Source: Suillus spraguei | Taxonomy: Eukaryota; Basidiomycota; Agaricomycetes; Boletales; Suillaceae | NCBI GenBank assembly: GCA_016800925.1 | Contig: JABCPU010000101.1 | Location: forward strand, 122,101 to 186,100 | Length of the DNA: 64,000 nt | Direction: 5' to 3' | Shown here: positions 12,101-23,526 of the stretch, one piece after another | Position numbering within the stretch: the first letter of the stretch is position 1 | How the letters are laid out: every line of letters starts with the position of its first letter | The notes under the pieces: model-generated | What the model was told of the DNA's origin: nothing | Database searches by the model: none | Seen by the model: the letters and a program-made list of their open reading frames with translations, nothing else | Made by a program: the position numbers and the translations under genes

Positions 12101-12921
12101 CGTCGAGAGAACTTCCTCCTGCGGTAATCGGACGCGTTGGTTTGCGGAGACGGCTACGCTACGATAGGTACCACAATGGTGGGGAAAGTTTCGCCGCTGA
12201 ACCCAAGCTCTACCCAATAAATCGTACACATAGATGTCATCCAACCAAACATTCGATAAGTCCTGGCCTCCGATAATGAACAGACGATCGGCTGAAACAG
12301 ATGATAGATGCGCATATCGCGGTTTTGGAATCAACGTCTCTGCGCTAGACTCCGCAGAGGAGCTGTTAGTAGCTGATGCGGGAAGCCAGTGCATTATCGA
12401 CAAGTCGAAGAAACGGACGTCGTTGAGTACACAAAGATCTTCTGGATTACTGGAGTTAGGGGTGCTGCCCATACCACCGAAAACAATCAGTTGATTGTTC
12501 CCTTTAAACAGATTTCCATAAGAGCTGGGCGACAATTAGCTAGGTGGATAAACTCACAGGTCTCTGTACAGTGGAAATATCGTGCTTCTGGGATATCATC
12601 CTCTGGAGATGGTGTGATCCTTTCCCAAACGAAGGTCTCCAAGTCGAACACGTATAGATCTGAGACCATGCGACGCTCTGTGACCAGGCGCCCACCCTAA
12701 TATGCAGATTGTTTGATGAGAAAGGACGTGAAGAATGACTAGCAACGTACGAAAAGATACATCTTCGATCCTACGACTGTGGTAGATGCGCCCTACAAAT
12801 AATGAGGAACGCTGAACGCGTGGATGGCAGAGAGGGCGAAATGGATGCATACCACAAGCTTCGGAGGGACGTCACCGGTCGTCTTCCGACAAAACGTCGT
12901 CAAGTCGGATATGGAGTGCAT
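9109..12921 (-). CDS. Kelch-repeat and BTB domain protein
   Basis: Large kelch-BTB protein of 1135 residues, probably an adaptor or scaffold. Architecture recalls the fission-yeast cell-shape protein Ral2, a tentative link. Eight exons on the minus strand: 12921-12853, 12792-12751, 12696-12558, 12501-11939, 11888-10933, 10875-10857, 10795-10570 and 10502-9109. All junctions keep frame, including the 42-bp and 19-bp exons. The N-terminus carries kelch blades (VVGSKMYLFGGRLV, NQLIVFGGMG, DRLFIIGGQDL). A BTB-like region follows (GILADFEIICDDGRKVKCSR; LLQYFYSLALITPL). The C-terminal 500 residues are Ser/Thr-rich and look disordered, then form a charged Lys/Glu/Arg coiled coil (KAEKARKSEEKRRQKAEAKV). 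The start ATG at 12921 has an in-frame stop just upstream. The domain call is strong; cellular role is inference. Confidence 0.9.
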
Positions 12922-15073
12922 TTTTCAGACTTGAATGCGCTCACTGGACAACGGGGAAAGATGGATGTCTGGATACGGGACTATGGCGTTGTGGAGGAAA
13001 GAGAAGAGTGAAAACCAGGAGATGAAGACCTCTAAGAAATCATTTCACTGAATGTATTGGTTACAATCTCAGATCCTAATCGGAACATGCCGGCAATATT
13101 AGGCCATAATGTGGCCGAGTAGTAAGACATCCTATTTTCAGTCTTTTCTCCTTCTTGAAGGCTTAGAACTTTCCAAAGTTTATACTTAGCAAATTCCTGC
13201 TCCAGTTAACTAGCGCTTTACGTCGAGGATGGCACTATTCCAATCGAGGATCACCACAGTAATGGACATTCTGATTCAACTCAATCCCTTGTTTGTGACG
13301 CGCGCCGGGAACGTTGGCCATTAATATTCGCAGCCTGTGCATCATCTACCAGGGCACACAGATAGTAATGATATCAATCCACGGCATGAGGCTTGTTTCA
13401 GAGTCTCTGTGATGGCACACGACTCTTCCGAGCCCAGCCCTCAGTGCCTGTTCCTCATCGATTTCTAATTTGGTGGTAGCTCCTGCATAGACCGTTCAAG
13501 TAGCGAGGTCAGCGGCAGAAATGCACCGCGTTGACAGCTCTTTATCTGCAGGGTACCAAGTGGTATGGGCACCGTTGCTAAACATTTGTAAAGATCAAAT
13601 CTGCAGAGTACCTCGGCCAAAAGGCGCCTGTCAACCCAGATCAGTACCTCGTCACCACTTTAGTCAAGCGCTTGCTCGGGGAACTCAGTCTATTTATTCA
13701 TTCTCGTCGCACACACAACAATATCGAGGGTCAGGGCCGCGTGTCATTAGGCAATAACTCCCCTTCTTTCGGGCCGACGAAGTTATCGAAATTCTATCTT
13801 GCGCATGTTGAGGGGATCAACCTTCATATTTCCCCTTTAGCGAGCCGACTAATAAGACCAGCTTACTACCAACTTGTGGCAACTGGAAGGCCATAACTGT
13901 TCCTGCCCCTACTATTGAGGGGAAATGATCGAACCGAGCTGAGAGATTTCAGTCACTTCCTACTGGCAGCAAACTTGGATCATTGAAGACGAAAACCCCT
14001 GTATGACTGCTGTTCTGGTCAACGTCCAGTTTGCCGGCAGCCCGCTGTCAGACGACATGGATACATATATGTTAAGCGAGTACGCCGCCTTCATCAATCC
14101 GTTGCTGTGTTCGAGGTAAGCCTATCTGTGTTCTCATCACAATTAATTCACAAACTTACATCCTGATTTGAACAGACGTTAAGTTAGCGAACCTAAGGTG
14201 GCTCACCCGAGTTTGTGTACTAGTAGCCACGCTACTCCTAATCGAGAGCTGCTAACTTTGTGCCTATATAGGAAGGTTGCACGTGAACAGAAAAGAAGCT
14301 ACGTGAAATCGTTCAAACACCAACAACGTACGTATACCATTCTATACGCGAATGATTTAAGCCAACTGCTGTACAGACTTTGAGAAGTTGGAACTCGGTG
14401 GGTGAGATGACAAACTTACAGAGAAAAAGCTAACTGAGCTGTGAACATCGCAGAGATTACCGCTCGTCTTCACTCATTCTGAGGTTCCCTTTCGAGGATA
14501 TTTCGCCACCTCGGCAGGAGTTGTCAAGCCGAGAAAGATTCCAACTGATTGTGAGATAGTACCTGCTCATCGATAAGATGAGATGCCGTACATGATGCAT
14601 GGAACACTCGCTTTACCTTGTTGTCGAACGTTAAAGTTCGTTCATTTACGTCTTCTCGTGTTTGCCTGGTGTTCGTCAGAATATGATCGTACTATGTAGA
14701 GAGCTTCTCAGTTGACGCTGGCCAGTCTGTGACATGTAATCCGCGGTCGCCATATGGTGATAGGTTAAATGAGGCGGTACGTACGTGAAGCGGAACTTCG
14801 GGAACCTTCGACTCGTTCCACGGTTCAGCTGCCAGTGGTTGGAGTTCTCTTGCCTCCTCAGACTAGGAGATGCTCACTGATAAGAGATCACAGTAGCCAG
14901 GTATCTGAAGCTTGATAGAATGACACATGGGGTATAATTCATAGAATTGGTGAACTTTGCCAGTTGTTACGACCTTTTGCGCCAATCGGGTAAACGAAAC
15001 GAGGAACGACGGCGAACGAGTGTTCTAAAAAGTTCAGACGCCATTTGAATCCCCGAAGTTATCGAAATCGATC
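12922..15073. other. Long gene-poor interval
   Basis: About 2.1 kb with no recognised gene on either strand. The only stretch with protein-like composition is a 38-codon frame from an ATG at 14003 to 14119, which ends at a sequence resembling a splice donor but does not continue well. I do not call it a gene. The right end must hold the promoter of the PNPOx gene. Confidence 0.45.
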
Positions 15074-16047
15074 ATGCTGAATTTATTCAATTCAATACTT
15101 GTGGCATTTGTGTGGCACTATGTTTTCCCCAGTGTTGTCCGACAACGGCCGAATCCCTCCCAATCCATGCTCTTAACCAACATCATTATCTCCATAACAC
15201 CCCGCAAATTCATCCCGGCGGTATCTTCTTCTATCCCTTCATTGACTTCGATCTATAGTAACTTCTCTCGATCATCCATGTCCTCAGTGTCCGTTACAGA
15301 ATCAGCAGATCGTCTCCAAGTCCAAGGACATCTCCAATACAATGCCCCAGATCATATTACCCCGTCAAATGTCCACACATCTCCCCTCGAGCAATTTCAT
15401 ATCTGGTTCAACCAAGCTCGCGAAGCCAACGTCGGTGAACCAGATGCAATGTCTCTCTCCACAGCAACGTCATCGGGTATACCTTCTTCGCGCATGGTGC
15501 TCTTCAAGCAGCTAGACAAGCGGGGTTTTGTTTTCTATACTAATTATACTTCTCGCAAATCTCGAGAACTAGAAGAGAACCCTCAAGCTGCCCTGCTTTT
15601 CTTCTGGCGTGAGATGTCCAGGCAGGTGAGGGTGATTGGCAGGATTGAGAAGTTGTCGAAGGAGGAGAGCGAAGAGTACTTTAAATCTCGTCCTGTCGGC
15701 ACCCGTTTGGGTGCGTGGGCAAGCCATCAGAGTAGCATCATCGGAGAAGATTATCTGGCCAACCGATTGGCTGAGGTTCAGGAGCGATTTGGAGTGCAGG
15801 CATCTGACAAAGAAGGCGATGTCCCATTACCTGATTTCTGGGGTGGATGGAGGGTAATCCCCAGGTACGAATTATCCCTATTCTTAGCTACATAGCCTAC
15901 ACATCAATCTTACACGTTGAATTACACAGGGAAGTTGAATTTTGGCTTGGGAAGCCTTCACGGCTTCATGACCGTGTCCGATATCTTCGTGTGGAAGGTT
16001 CGCCTGACAGCCAACCGCAGTGGGTGATAGATAGATTGTCCCCGTAA
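15074..16047 (+). CDS. PDX3: Pyridoxamine 5'-phosphate oxidase
   Basis: FMN-dependent enzyme that oxidises pyridoxamine or pyridoxine 5'-phosphate to pyridoxal 5'-phosphate, the last step of the vitamin B6 salvage pathway. Two exons, 15074-15864 and 15930-16047, join in frame to give up to 302 residues. Family motifs are clear: SSRMVLFKQLDKRGFVFYTN, SRKSRELEENPQAALLFFW, RQVRVIGRIEKL, RPVGTRLGAWAS and, after the intron, REVEFWLGKPSRLHDR with the terminal RLSP. The start is uncertain. ATGs at 15074, 15170 and 15278 are all in frame, and the first adds about 68 residues with a hydrophobic then Arg/Ser-rich character that could be a targeting leader. The core enzyme begins near the third ATG. I see no frameshift. 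Confidence 0.93.
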
Positions 16048-16767
16048 TATCCAACATGAGGATAATTCCCTGAACCGATACCACTCGCATGGGTAGCAAA
16101 TTTGAATTCAAATCACAACTCTCTATGCGGAATTCAAGAATAAGTGCGATGTCAGCCTGTCGGGATTTTTTACTCAGTTCAGAACAGATTTCAACTGTAC
16201 AGATGCGTACTGGACCTAGGCAATTCCACTTGGCAGGGCAACTTCAGGCTGCGAGAATCACGAGGTCCTAAAGCTCACGAGATGATATGGTGGGACAATC
16301 GGCGAATGCTGACGACTCCGAGCAGGGCCAGGCTATGGCTGTAATGGGACTATCGCAACGTTGTGTTTTATCTGCCTGCAAGGATCTATCAGAGTTCAGA
16401 GCAGCATGGCAAAGACATCGGGTGATCGCCGATCATCGTTGATAACTGATAATCTCGACCGCGGCGCTGAATCCATTCCTTGCTCTGCGTGACATTCAAA
16501 AGGATTCTCAGCGAACGTTCATCGGTGTTCTATCAATGTTCGGTCAGGCTATAGAACACCAACCCAGTGGCCTATGATGTATGATAAGTTAATCGTGTGC
16601 AATTCGGGTTGAACCCAACTTCGGGCACTCGGTCATGATAATAAAATGCAAGTTACAGATTAATTGCCAATCAATAGAGTTTCATTGATATGGTCCAAAT
16701 ATCATACAAACTAAGAACTTTGCAGACGCAGCGCTTAGGGACAGATGGGATGGAGATTCCTAATGAT
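16048..16767. other. Convergent intergenic region
   Basis: Region between the 3' ends of the oxidase (plus) and the aldo-keto reductase (minus). There are only short open frames and I recognise no gene or repeat. Confidence 0.5.
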
Positions 16768-18246
16768 TTATTTCTTTGATGGCTTGATTGGTTCGACGCG
16801 CGGAACCTTCTCGAAATGAGCGGTATTCGCAAGAAATACATTGGGAGATGAACCATCGCCCTGCGAATGATGCGTCAGCTTGGTAAATGCGACAGATGGG
16901 CGCTGCGCACAATCATGGAAGTCGGGAATCCCGGATCAAACGGGACAATGCTCTCCAAATACTTGATTTGTTCCGGAGACAAAAATATATCAAGCGCCTC
17001 GAGGTTCCCATGCAGTTGTTCGACTTTGCGACCTCCGACGAGGGGAAAAACGTACGGCGTTTTCTGCATAAGGTATGCGATAGCCACTGCATTTTCCGCT
17101 ATTGATGTATTTTTACTATGATCGGTATAATGAAACTTACCAGCGGTGATATGACTGGCGCCGACCTCTTTGGCTACCTTCTCTAACGCATGAGACACCC
17201 TCTTTTGATTTTCGGTACGTTCCCAACTTCCAGAAAATATCTCCCTCCCCTTCTCTCCCGTTTCTCGGCGTCTTTGGTCCTCTTCGTCTGTGCGGAATTT
17301 ACCGCTGGCGAGAACGTTCCAGGGTGCGAGTGCCATACCTAGTAAATAGGTCCATTAATTAGATAGGACTTCTCAGGTCATGAAGCTGCGGCTGTACCTT
17401 CAGCGCGGGCCATGGGAATTATGTCGCGCTCGAACGAGCGCTCCAAAATGTTCCACATGCCTTGATAGATCACGAAAGGAGTTTTCCCGTGATCACGAGC
17501 GTATTGATTTGCCTTGGACACAATCCAGGCAGGTGTATCAGAGATACCCTGATATAATGGATTTTAGTAACTCAATGATGTGATGGCTTTTGATATGCGT
17601 TACCAGGTAAAGAACTTTGCCCTGCTGGACAAGGATGTGCAATCCGTTCATGACTTCTTCAACACTGGTGTCGAAGTCCCACACGTGAAGATATAAGATG
17701 TCTATGTAAGACGTTCTGAGTTTCTTCAGGCTCGCATCCACGCTGAGACGCATAGACTTGACATTATTTCCGGTAAAATTGACCTTCTGTGCTTCATTAG
17801 AGGCTCGTCTGAAATTGATAGTGTACTGTTCAAGGGATAACGCTCAGCTCACGAAGATTATATCGTGAGGTGTTGGGAACAGACCTTTGTAGCAATGACA
17901 AGCTGGTCGCGAATGCCACGTTGTTCAGCCCACTCGCCGATAATCTCCTCTGAGCTTTCGTCTTGGCTATGGCATTCTACTTAGGGGGATTTTCAACCCA
18001 GGTTGAACGTGGCGCTTACTAATTATTTGCAGTATCGATAAAATTCCCGCCTGCGTCAAAATAGGCGTCTAGTAGCTTCATTGAGGACTGCTTGTCCATT
18101 GAACCCATTCCGTACTGTTGCCATTTGTCCCCAATGGACATGGCTCCCAACGCGAGTGGGGAAACGTGCACCCCTGCAGTTGGGGACAGGGTACGATAGA
18201 CACCGAGCTTGGTGGGCGGTTTGGCAGCAGGTTGATAGAAACTCAT
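16768..18246 (-). CDS. Aldo-keto reductase (aryl-alcohol dehydrogenase type)
   Basis: NADP(H)-dependent aldo-keto reductase of the fungal aryl-alcohol dehydrogenase/norsolorinic acid reductase group, acting on aldehydes or ketones in the cytosol. Seven exons on the minus strand: 18246-18020, 17966-17885, 17825-17604, 17548-17398, 17338-17141, 17086-16911 and 16860-16768. The frame is kept throughout and gives 382 residues. The catalytic tetrad is present: Asp71 and Tyr76 ([11 protein letters not shown]), Lys103 (VIATK) and His150 (LYLHVWD). [11 protein letters not shown] and [13 protein letters not shown] are typical of the group, and the cofactor site lies in [15 protein letters not shown]. 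The start ATG at 18246 gives the usual MSFYQPA-type N-terminus. There is no neighbouring pathway gene to suggest a substrate. Confidence 0.93.
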
Positions 18247-18796
18247 AGTAGCTTGATGCGGGGTGGCAACAGAGAGCATAAATTAATCCCCTGTTGGATT
18301 TATACCAACTCGGAGCTCGACGCCCTACTGACAAAGCGTACTAATATCAGTATCCAAGTGCTCCGCTGGACAAAAAACCCCTTTTTCATATTGTGTACTA
18401 GGGGATCGCTGTGCGAACTTATGACCTTGCTCCGTTTTAATTTGTACCATTCATTTTGCATGAATGCTATCAATTTTATTCGTACTCCATCGTCCTTACA
18501 CTTCTTCAGTCACTACGTCCACTATCAAATCATCGTCCTCCATAAAGAAATAAGTAGCTCGAAATTCCCGTGCTAAGTACAATATTAGATCTGATTAATG
18601 GCATCAGCATGGCAAATCAGTGATCAAGAGATATGATCATTCGAGATATAAATGGAGAAATGCTTCGAGTCGTGACTAACGTCTTTGAACCAAGGGCAAG
18701 TAAAGCAAAACTTATAACGATCTCTGCTAACATTAACCATAGAACATTCGCATTCCTGATTCACCTCATAGTCAGCGACTTCCAAATTCTCCCTCG
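18247..18796. other. Divergent intergenic region
   Basis: It lies between the reductase (minus) and the small orphan ORF (plus), and is AT-rich. A possible splice acceptor near 18743 precedes sequence in frame with the orphan ORF, so part of this stretch may be its 5' exon or leader. Confidence 0.4.
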
Positions 18797-19147
18797 ATGG
18801 ATGATATTACAGAGAACTGGCCTATTCCAACAGAACTCGAAGACGATTTTGATGGTATCAAGTACACTCACCGTGCTTTGCCTCTCCCTGTTTTTCGAGA
18901 CGGAATTCCTATCAGTCCCCTCGATATCAATCGAACGTTGGACGGAGCTTTAGTTGAAGTCCATTTCGAGGTTCATCATTGGCATGTCTCAGGATATGAC
19001 AGCTTTCAAGCGAAAGCGGAAAGAATTGACATCTTGAGGGATAGTGCCTTGATTCCATCAAAGCACTACCTCAACGAGGCCGAAGATGATCAGCCAGCTC
19101 AAAAGAAACAAGAAGTTACCCAAGTAGCGAGCAGTTCCAAGGATTAG
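18797..19147 (+). CDS. Small orphan protein, function unknown
   Basis: A 116-residue open frame that I do not recognise. It is acidic and hydrophilic, with no signal peptide or membrane segment. It contains ALPLPVFRDGIPISPLDIN and ALVEVHFEVHHWHVSGYDSF, which look like structured protein rather than chance translation. The tail is Gln/Glu/Ser-rich. The same frame is open upstream to a possible splice acceptor near 18743 (reading NIRIPDSPHSQRLPNSPS before the Met), so the real start could lie in an earlier exon. Codon choice is similar to neighbouring genes. It could be a lineage-specific gene or a fragment. Confidence 0.5.
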   Translation: MDDITENWPIPTELEDDFDGIKYTHRALPLPVFRDGIPISPLDINRTLDGALVEVHFEVHHWHVSGYDSFQAKAERIDILRDSALIPSKHYLNEAEDDQPAQKKQEVTQVASSSKD

Positions 19148-20100
19148 TGAGTTTGCAGTCATTTGTGTTGTTTTGCGACTTCGTTGGTATCTGTGTTTTT
19201 TGTAACCTGTGTTTGAAGTGGGTATCTGTGTATTTGTATCATTGAAGCGGTCTGCGTAATCATGTATCATTATATAAGCGTCAATTTTCTCATGCACAGC
19301 ATGATGTTCACATCAGGTGACTGACAGATTATCTACCCTCGGACCTCGCTACGCAAGGTAATGATTTGATTGAATTATTAGACTAATTTATATATCGCAT
19401 GAGCAGCGAGCCGCACTTGCAACAAATGGGCCCTTTGCATTGTTCCATTTCGGCGTCCCAATGATCTCTAACGAGTCTATACATATACATTTGATTACTA
19501 TCATCATCACTGACTGTATCGTGTTGTCTAGATGAACCTGGCGCTGCCGAGAGTCTCATGTTTGAATTTCTCGATATCAAGCGTATGGGGGATGAAATTT
19601 AATAGAATTTTGCTTGATTGTGATGTATTGAGTTGGTCTGTTCTGATTATCGCGAACTGATATTTGCGAAAGGAGCTTTTAATGACAACATATAATTCAT
19701 CAAATTATTGTAGATTGGCGTAATATTTCATCCAAATTGAGAAGAAGGTTTTCCCTGAAGTAAAGTGTGGAGCCTGAAGTGGAGCTGAACCAGTGGAGCA
19801 TGAAAGGGGTGACATCAATTGGAAATCGCTTCGACGTGGCGACTTATCACTACCGTCGATGATGATCAAGATAAATTTCCATCTATAGACAACCGGAGTC
19901 TGGCCAACTAACCACAACGGGTAAGGACTGTACAGGTACCTCTATAACAGCAACGACAGAAGAAGCAAGACAATAAGACGAAAGGTCCACAGTATCCAAG
20001 AATCATTTAAACTAAATGCTAGTGATGCGATATACCTGCTTAATCGGAAGTAAGCTTTTGTTCACATCGGCACCCACGTTGTAAAACGACTCGCCTGTGA
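19148..20100. other. No gene recognised
   Basis: AT-rich interval downstream of both flanking genes (orphan ORF plus, cerato-platanin minus). A 65-codon frame on the minus strand near 19383-19580 contains a CCKCG motif, but has nothing else to support it. Confidence 0.4.
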
Positions 20101-20532
20101 TTACAGGCCACAGTAACTGACGGCTATCTGGGTAGCGTTAACAGCAACCTTGCCTGCAGCGACAACAGTGCTGTTCGTCAACTCCTCAGATGCCTCTTCA
20201 GACAGATTGAATGTATCCGCTGCATCGACAGCGGTGATATTGATGCTCTGGTATGATCCATTGGCAGCGGTGTACTTCAAGTTCCAGCAGGTACCGCACA
20301 GAGTCGAATTCCAAGTGGCGTTTGGAATACCCCCAATTCTGGGGAAAGTTGGAAGAGAGCCGAAAGTGGTGTAGCCCTTTGTCAACAGGCCATTGACACC
20401 GTTGGAGCAAGCAACGCTTGAGAGGGAAGTGTTTGCACTGCTATAGAAGCTGTCGTAGGTCACATTGCTCGGGATAGCAAAAGCAGGGAGAGCAAAGACG
20501 GAGAGAAGAGCGGCGGCGAAAGAAAACTTCAT
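20101..20532 (-). CDS. Cerato-platanin family secreted protein
   Basis: Small secreted, cell-wall-associated protein of the cerato-platanin family, known in other fungi for chitin binding, surface activity and eliciting plant defences. It is a single 143-residue frame. Residues 1-19 are a clear signal peptide (MKFSFAAALLSVFALPAFA). The mature part shows the family blocks VTYDSFY, LSSVACSNGVNGLLTKGYTT, GSLPTFPRIGG, CGTCWNLKY and the terminal VSYCGL. Cys 42, 79, 82 and 141 give the four conserved cysteines expected to form two disulphides. There are several N-glycosylation sequons. A TATA-like box lies about 80 bp upstream of the ATG. The coding region has no intron. The family call is firm; a role in host interaction is inference. 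Confidence 0.95.
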   Translation of the reverse strand: MKFSFAAALLSVFALPAFAIPSNVTYDSFYSSANTSLSSVACSNGVNGLLTKGYTTFGSLPTFPRIGGIPNATWNSTLCGTCWNLKYTAANGSYQSINITAVDAADTFNLSEEASEELTNSTVVAAGKVAVNATQIAVSYCGL

Positions 20533-20614
20533 TGTGCAGACAAGTTGTTTAAAGATTGACTTGGTTGTAACACTGGGTTATTGACGACTGAACTCTGGAT
20601 ATTCAATTTGGCCA

Positions 20615-20623
20615 CTTTTTATA
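20615..20623 (-). promoter_or_regulatory. TATA-like box of cerato-platanin gene
   Basis: TATAAAAAG on the minus strand, about 80 bp before the start codon at 20532. Strong TATA boxes are common in highly expressed fungal secreted-protein genes. The position fits, but no transcript start is known. Confidence 0.5.
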
Positions 20624-23209
20624 GCCTGTGCCCACCGACAGGCGCGCGCGCAGGCTAAGCCTAGCCAGAATCTGTGTCGGAAAATTCTAATCCTGGTTGC
20701 AGTCAATCAAAGCTGTATGCGAAACTATTGGCAGTGGTAATAATTTGCATCCGCAGTGACGAAAAAAGAAATACATACTTAGAATGACACGTCCTGGATG
20801 CTGTGGAAAGTTCTTGAGACTTGTACAGGTTTTCAGACAATTTTAGCCCTACTACTTCTTTTACTACGCGTTATATGCACATATTTGCAACAGCAAAAAG
20901 AAAGAAACCTGTTCTTAAAACTCAGCCCGCAATCAGAATACCAACAAGACCGCTAACCGTTGCACCCATCATGATTGGCAAGAACGCTGATGAATCATTA
21001 GAGTTCCCAGACTCCCCTGCGCCATCCGTTCACAACGGAAAGACGGTAGCGAATCTCTCCAAGACTGATTGGTCAGCTAAAAATCTAAACAAGAGCCTGG
21101 GGTTGGTGAATTGAATGACAGGCCTGATGAAGAGCCAGTCACACATATGGCAGCGACCACTCAGTAGAAATTACTGGCATGGATGGTATTTCAGGTAATT
21201 TTAATTCCCGAGCCTTCGCCTACTTGAGCAGTGGCAATGTACCCATGCACAATCTCCTCTTGGTGCCCATGTATAATGCCGTGCATGCATCTGGTCGTTC
21301 CTGTTCGCTTTATAAATGGCAATTAATTCCGAGCCATGTTCGACAAAGTCATTGTGCAGACGAACTTTGAAATTCCTCTTCGACGACAGACCTCATCCGA
21401 CTCGGACGTTCAGAATTTTTTGAAGGATTTTTCGAGTGAGACCAACATCTTTGAGATTATGACAGGTTGGAAGTGCTGACAATAATACCGTGCCAAATCG
21501 CGAGCCACGCCCACACTTCGTCAAGGAGAAGATTGGAGTTCTCAGCGAAGATATCTTCGACAGCCGTCAGCAGGGCTCGTATGATTAATCATAATGTTCG
21601 AGTACTTCCCGTGAGTGGTCCACTGGCAGGAGAGGGGGACAATGTTGCAGTACCAGACTCCGTCGCCAGTGGTAGCAACTCCTCTTACTAACTTCACCAA
21701 ATGATTTACGACAGACTCGGATATCTTTCAATTCCCATACACAGTCGAACTTGTGCGGAATCTTTGAGATCCTTCGGTTAACCATCATAGCATTTACATG
21801 ACAGGGCAAGCTAGCTGGTGTGGCCAATGTTGTCCAAAATGCCTGCGAACATCCAGGCCTGACGCGTCAGTGTATGAGGGCGTTGTTCTACGTATTTCCT
21901 TTTTTGTCACCGCGGATTTACCACTACCACTAGTTTCGCACACAGCTGTAAAGGGCCTCATCAGTTTAATTAGTGGGCACAGCACAACTCCGGCCGAAGG
22001 GAAATCTTGCAGTCTTTGATGCTTCCCATGAACTTTCTGAAAATACGCCAACACAAGAATATCTCGTGTAGTATTTTACAGAATTTACAAGTTTCGCACA
22101 GCGGAATCCTGTGGCCCGTGTAGAAATACATCGCGTTCTATTGCATGCAAGTACTGAATTCGAAAACCATCAAGTCCAACTTTCTCTCCTTCTACCCTAG
22201 TAACGACAGCGGCAGCGATAATGTCAAATGCCTAACGAACTAACGATTATGAGCGCTATTCAAGTCGTTAACAGTGCCCCAGACGTGACAACGTGTCGAC
22301 ATGTGGCAAATTTAAGTATCAGATGCCAATGCACTTCCCATCTTTCCACGCCATTTGAGCCCTGGTCAGCGCGAGACTGCACATGGAATAAATCCTGGAC
22401 CTGAGTTGGAAGACTGGCCCGGTATTCTACGCATATACTACTAACTAGTGTCTATATAAGGACGGAAACGTTTGATCCCGCGGAAGCAATTCGCATCTAC
22501 CTCAGAGTCACGTGCGTGTGCTCAACCTCCGAGTCCGGGCGGTGTGCCTACGATTGTTGAAGTCCAAGATTCCAAGTGCCCCGCCACGTCCGCAGCGCCA
22601 CTTGCCCAAAGAACCACACACAGTTGAGCGCTCTCGATTTTCATGTCTGTTGCGTGAAAAAGAAATCGAAGTGCATCGGGATAGGTACGAGCTCATTGAC
22701 GTGACACAGCGCCGTGGTGGACGTCGACCGGGGTCACGTCTAGAAGGTCTCAAGTTCATAGTATGTTTTTCTTTCTACATTTGTCAATACATCAGGGGAA
22801 GACTACTTAGGGATCTATCAATCTCTCCGTCATGCCTCTAACATTAACGATACTGTCGACTTCCTCTTTCCTCCTCACATTCTCCAAGCTCCACGGCTTG
22901 CCTTCAGCGCGCATTCCTATCTCCACGAAAGCGGAGCGGGCTCCACCAGATACACCTGAACAAACTCCAGACTACCTTACGATGTTGACTCAGCCAAACA
23001 CGCCTCCCCATTGATTGGAATTCAAAATCGATGCAATCTGTGCCACTGATATGTCGGCCGAAAAACAAGCTCACGCTGGAAAAAGCCGTGCCTTGGCCTG
23101 TGTGCATATTCGTTCTCATACGAACAGCTATACACTGCATTTTCATTTTCAAGATTTCGGCAAGACATTCAAATGCTATTTGCAAGAGAGGAAGAGGAAG
23201 ATACAACTG
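20624..23209. other. Gene-poor flank of the Harbinger element
   Basis: About 2.6 kb without a recognised gene. A TATA-like TATATAAGG near 22453 precedes a 60-codon plus-strand frame at 22832-23014, and other frames of 70-110 codons occur, but none resembles a known family or has clear splice structure. It may contain a host gene truncated or pushed apart by the transposon that follows. Confidence 0.35.
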
Positions 23210-23526
23210 TTAAGGGTATTCAAAGTAAAATTCTGAACCTTCTGGAACGGTTCTGAAAGGGTTCTGAAAGATGCTTTGAAACGTTTCTGAAAATCCGCTT
23301 GAAAAGCCAAATTTAAACTCCGTTCGAAATACTTAGCGCTTCGATTGCTTTGAATTATCGAAGTCCCAATTTTGGGGTTAGGGTTAGACGCACGCACAAG
23401 CAAAATTCAAACTCCGCTTAAACCTTGCGCAGAGTCATCGATAGGAGATGATAACATATCACCCCCCAATGCCTCGCCAGTCACAACGTCAAGAACTGCT
23501 CAAACAGATAGATTCTGCTAGCTTAG

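Noticed and set aside
14003..14119. 38-codon frame with protein-like composition
   Set aside because: Too short, no convincing continuation after the donor-like GTAAGC, and no recognised family.
22832..23014. 60-codon frame downstream of a TATA-like sequence
   Set aside because: No family resemblance, splice support or homologous motif that I can see.
23375..23390. Telomere-like GGGGTTAGGGTTAG
   Set aside because: Only two units, inside the Harbinger 5' region. Too short to be a telomere or an interstitial array.
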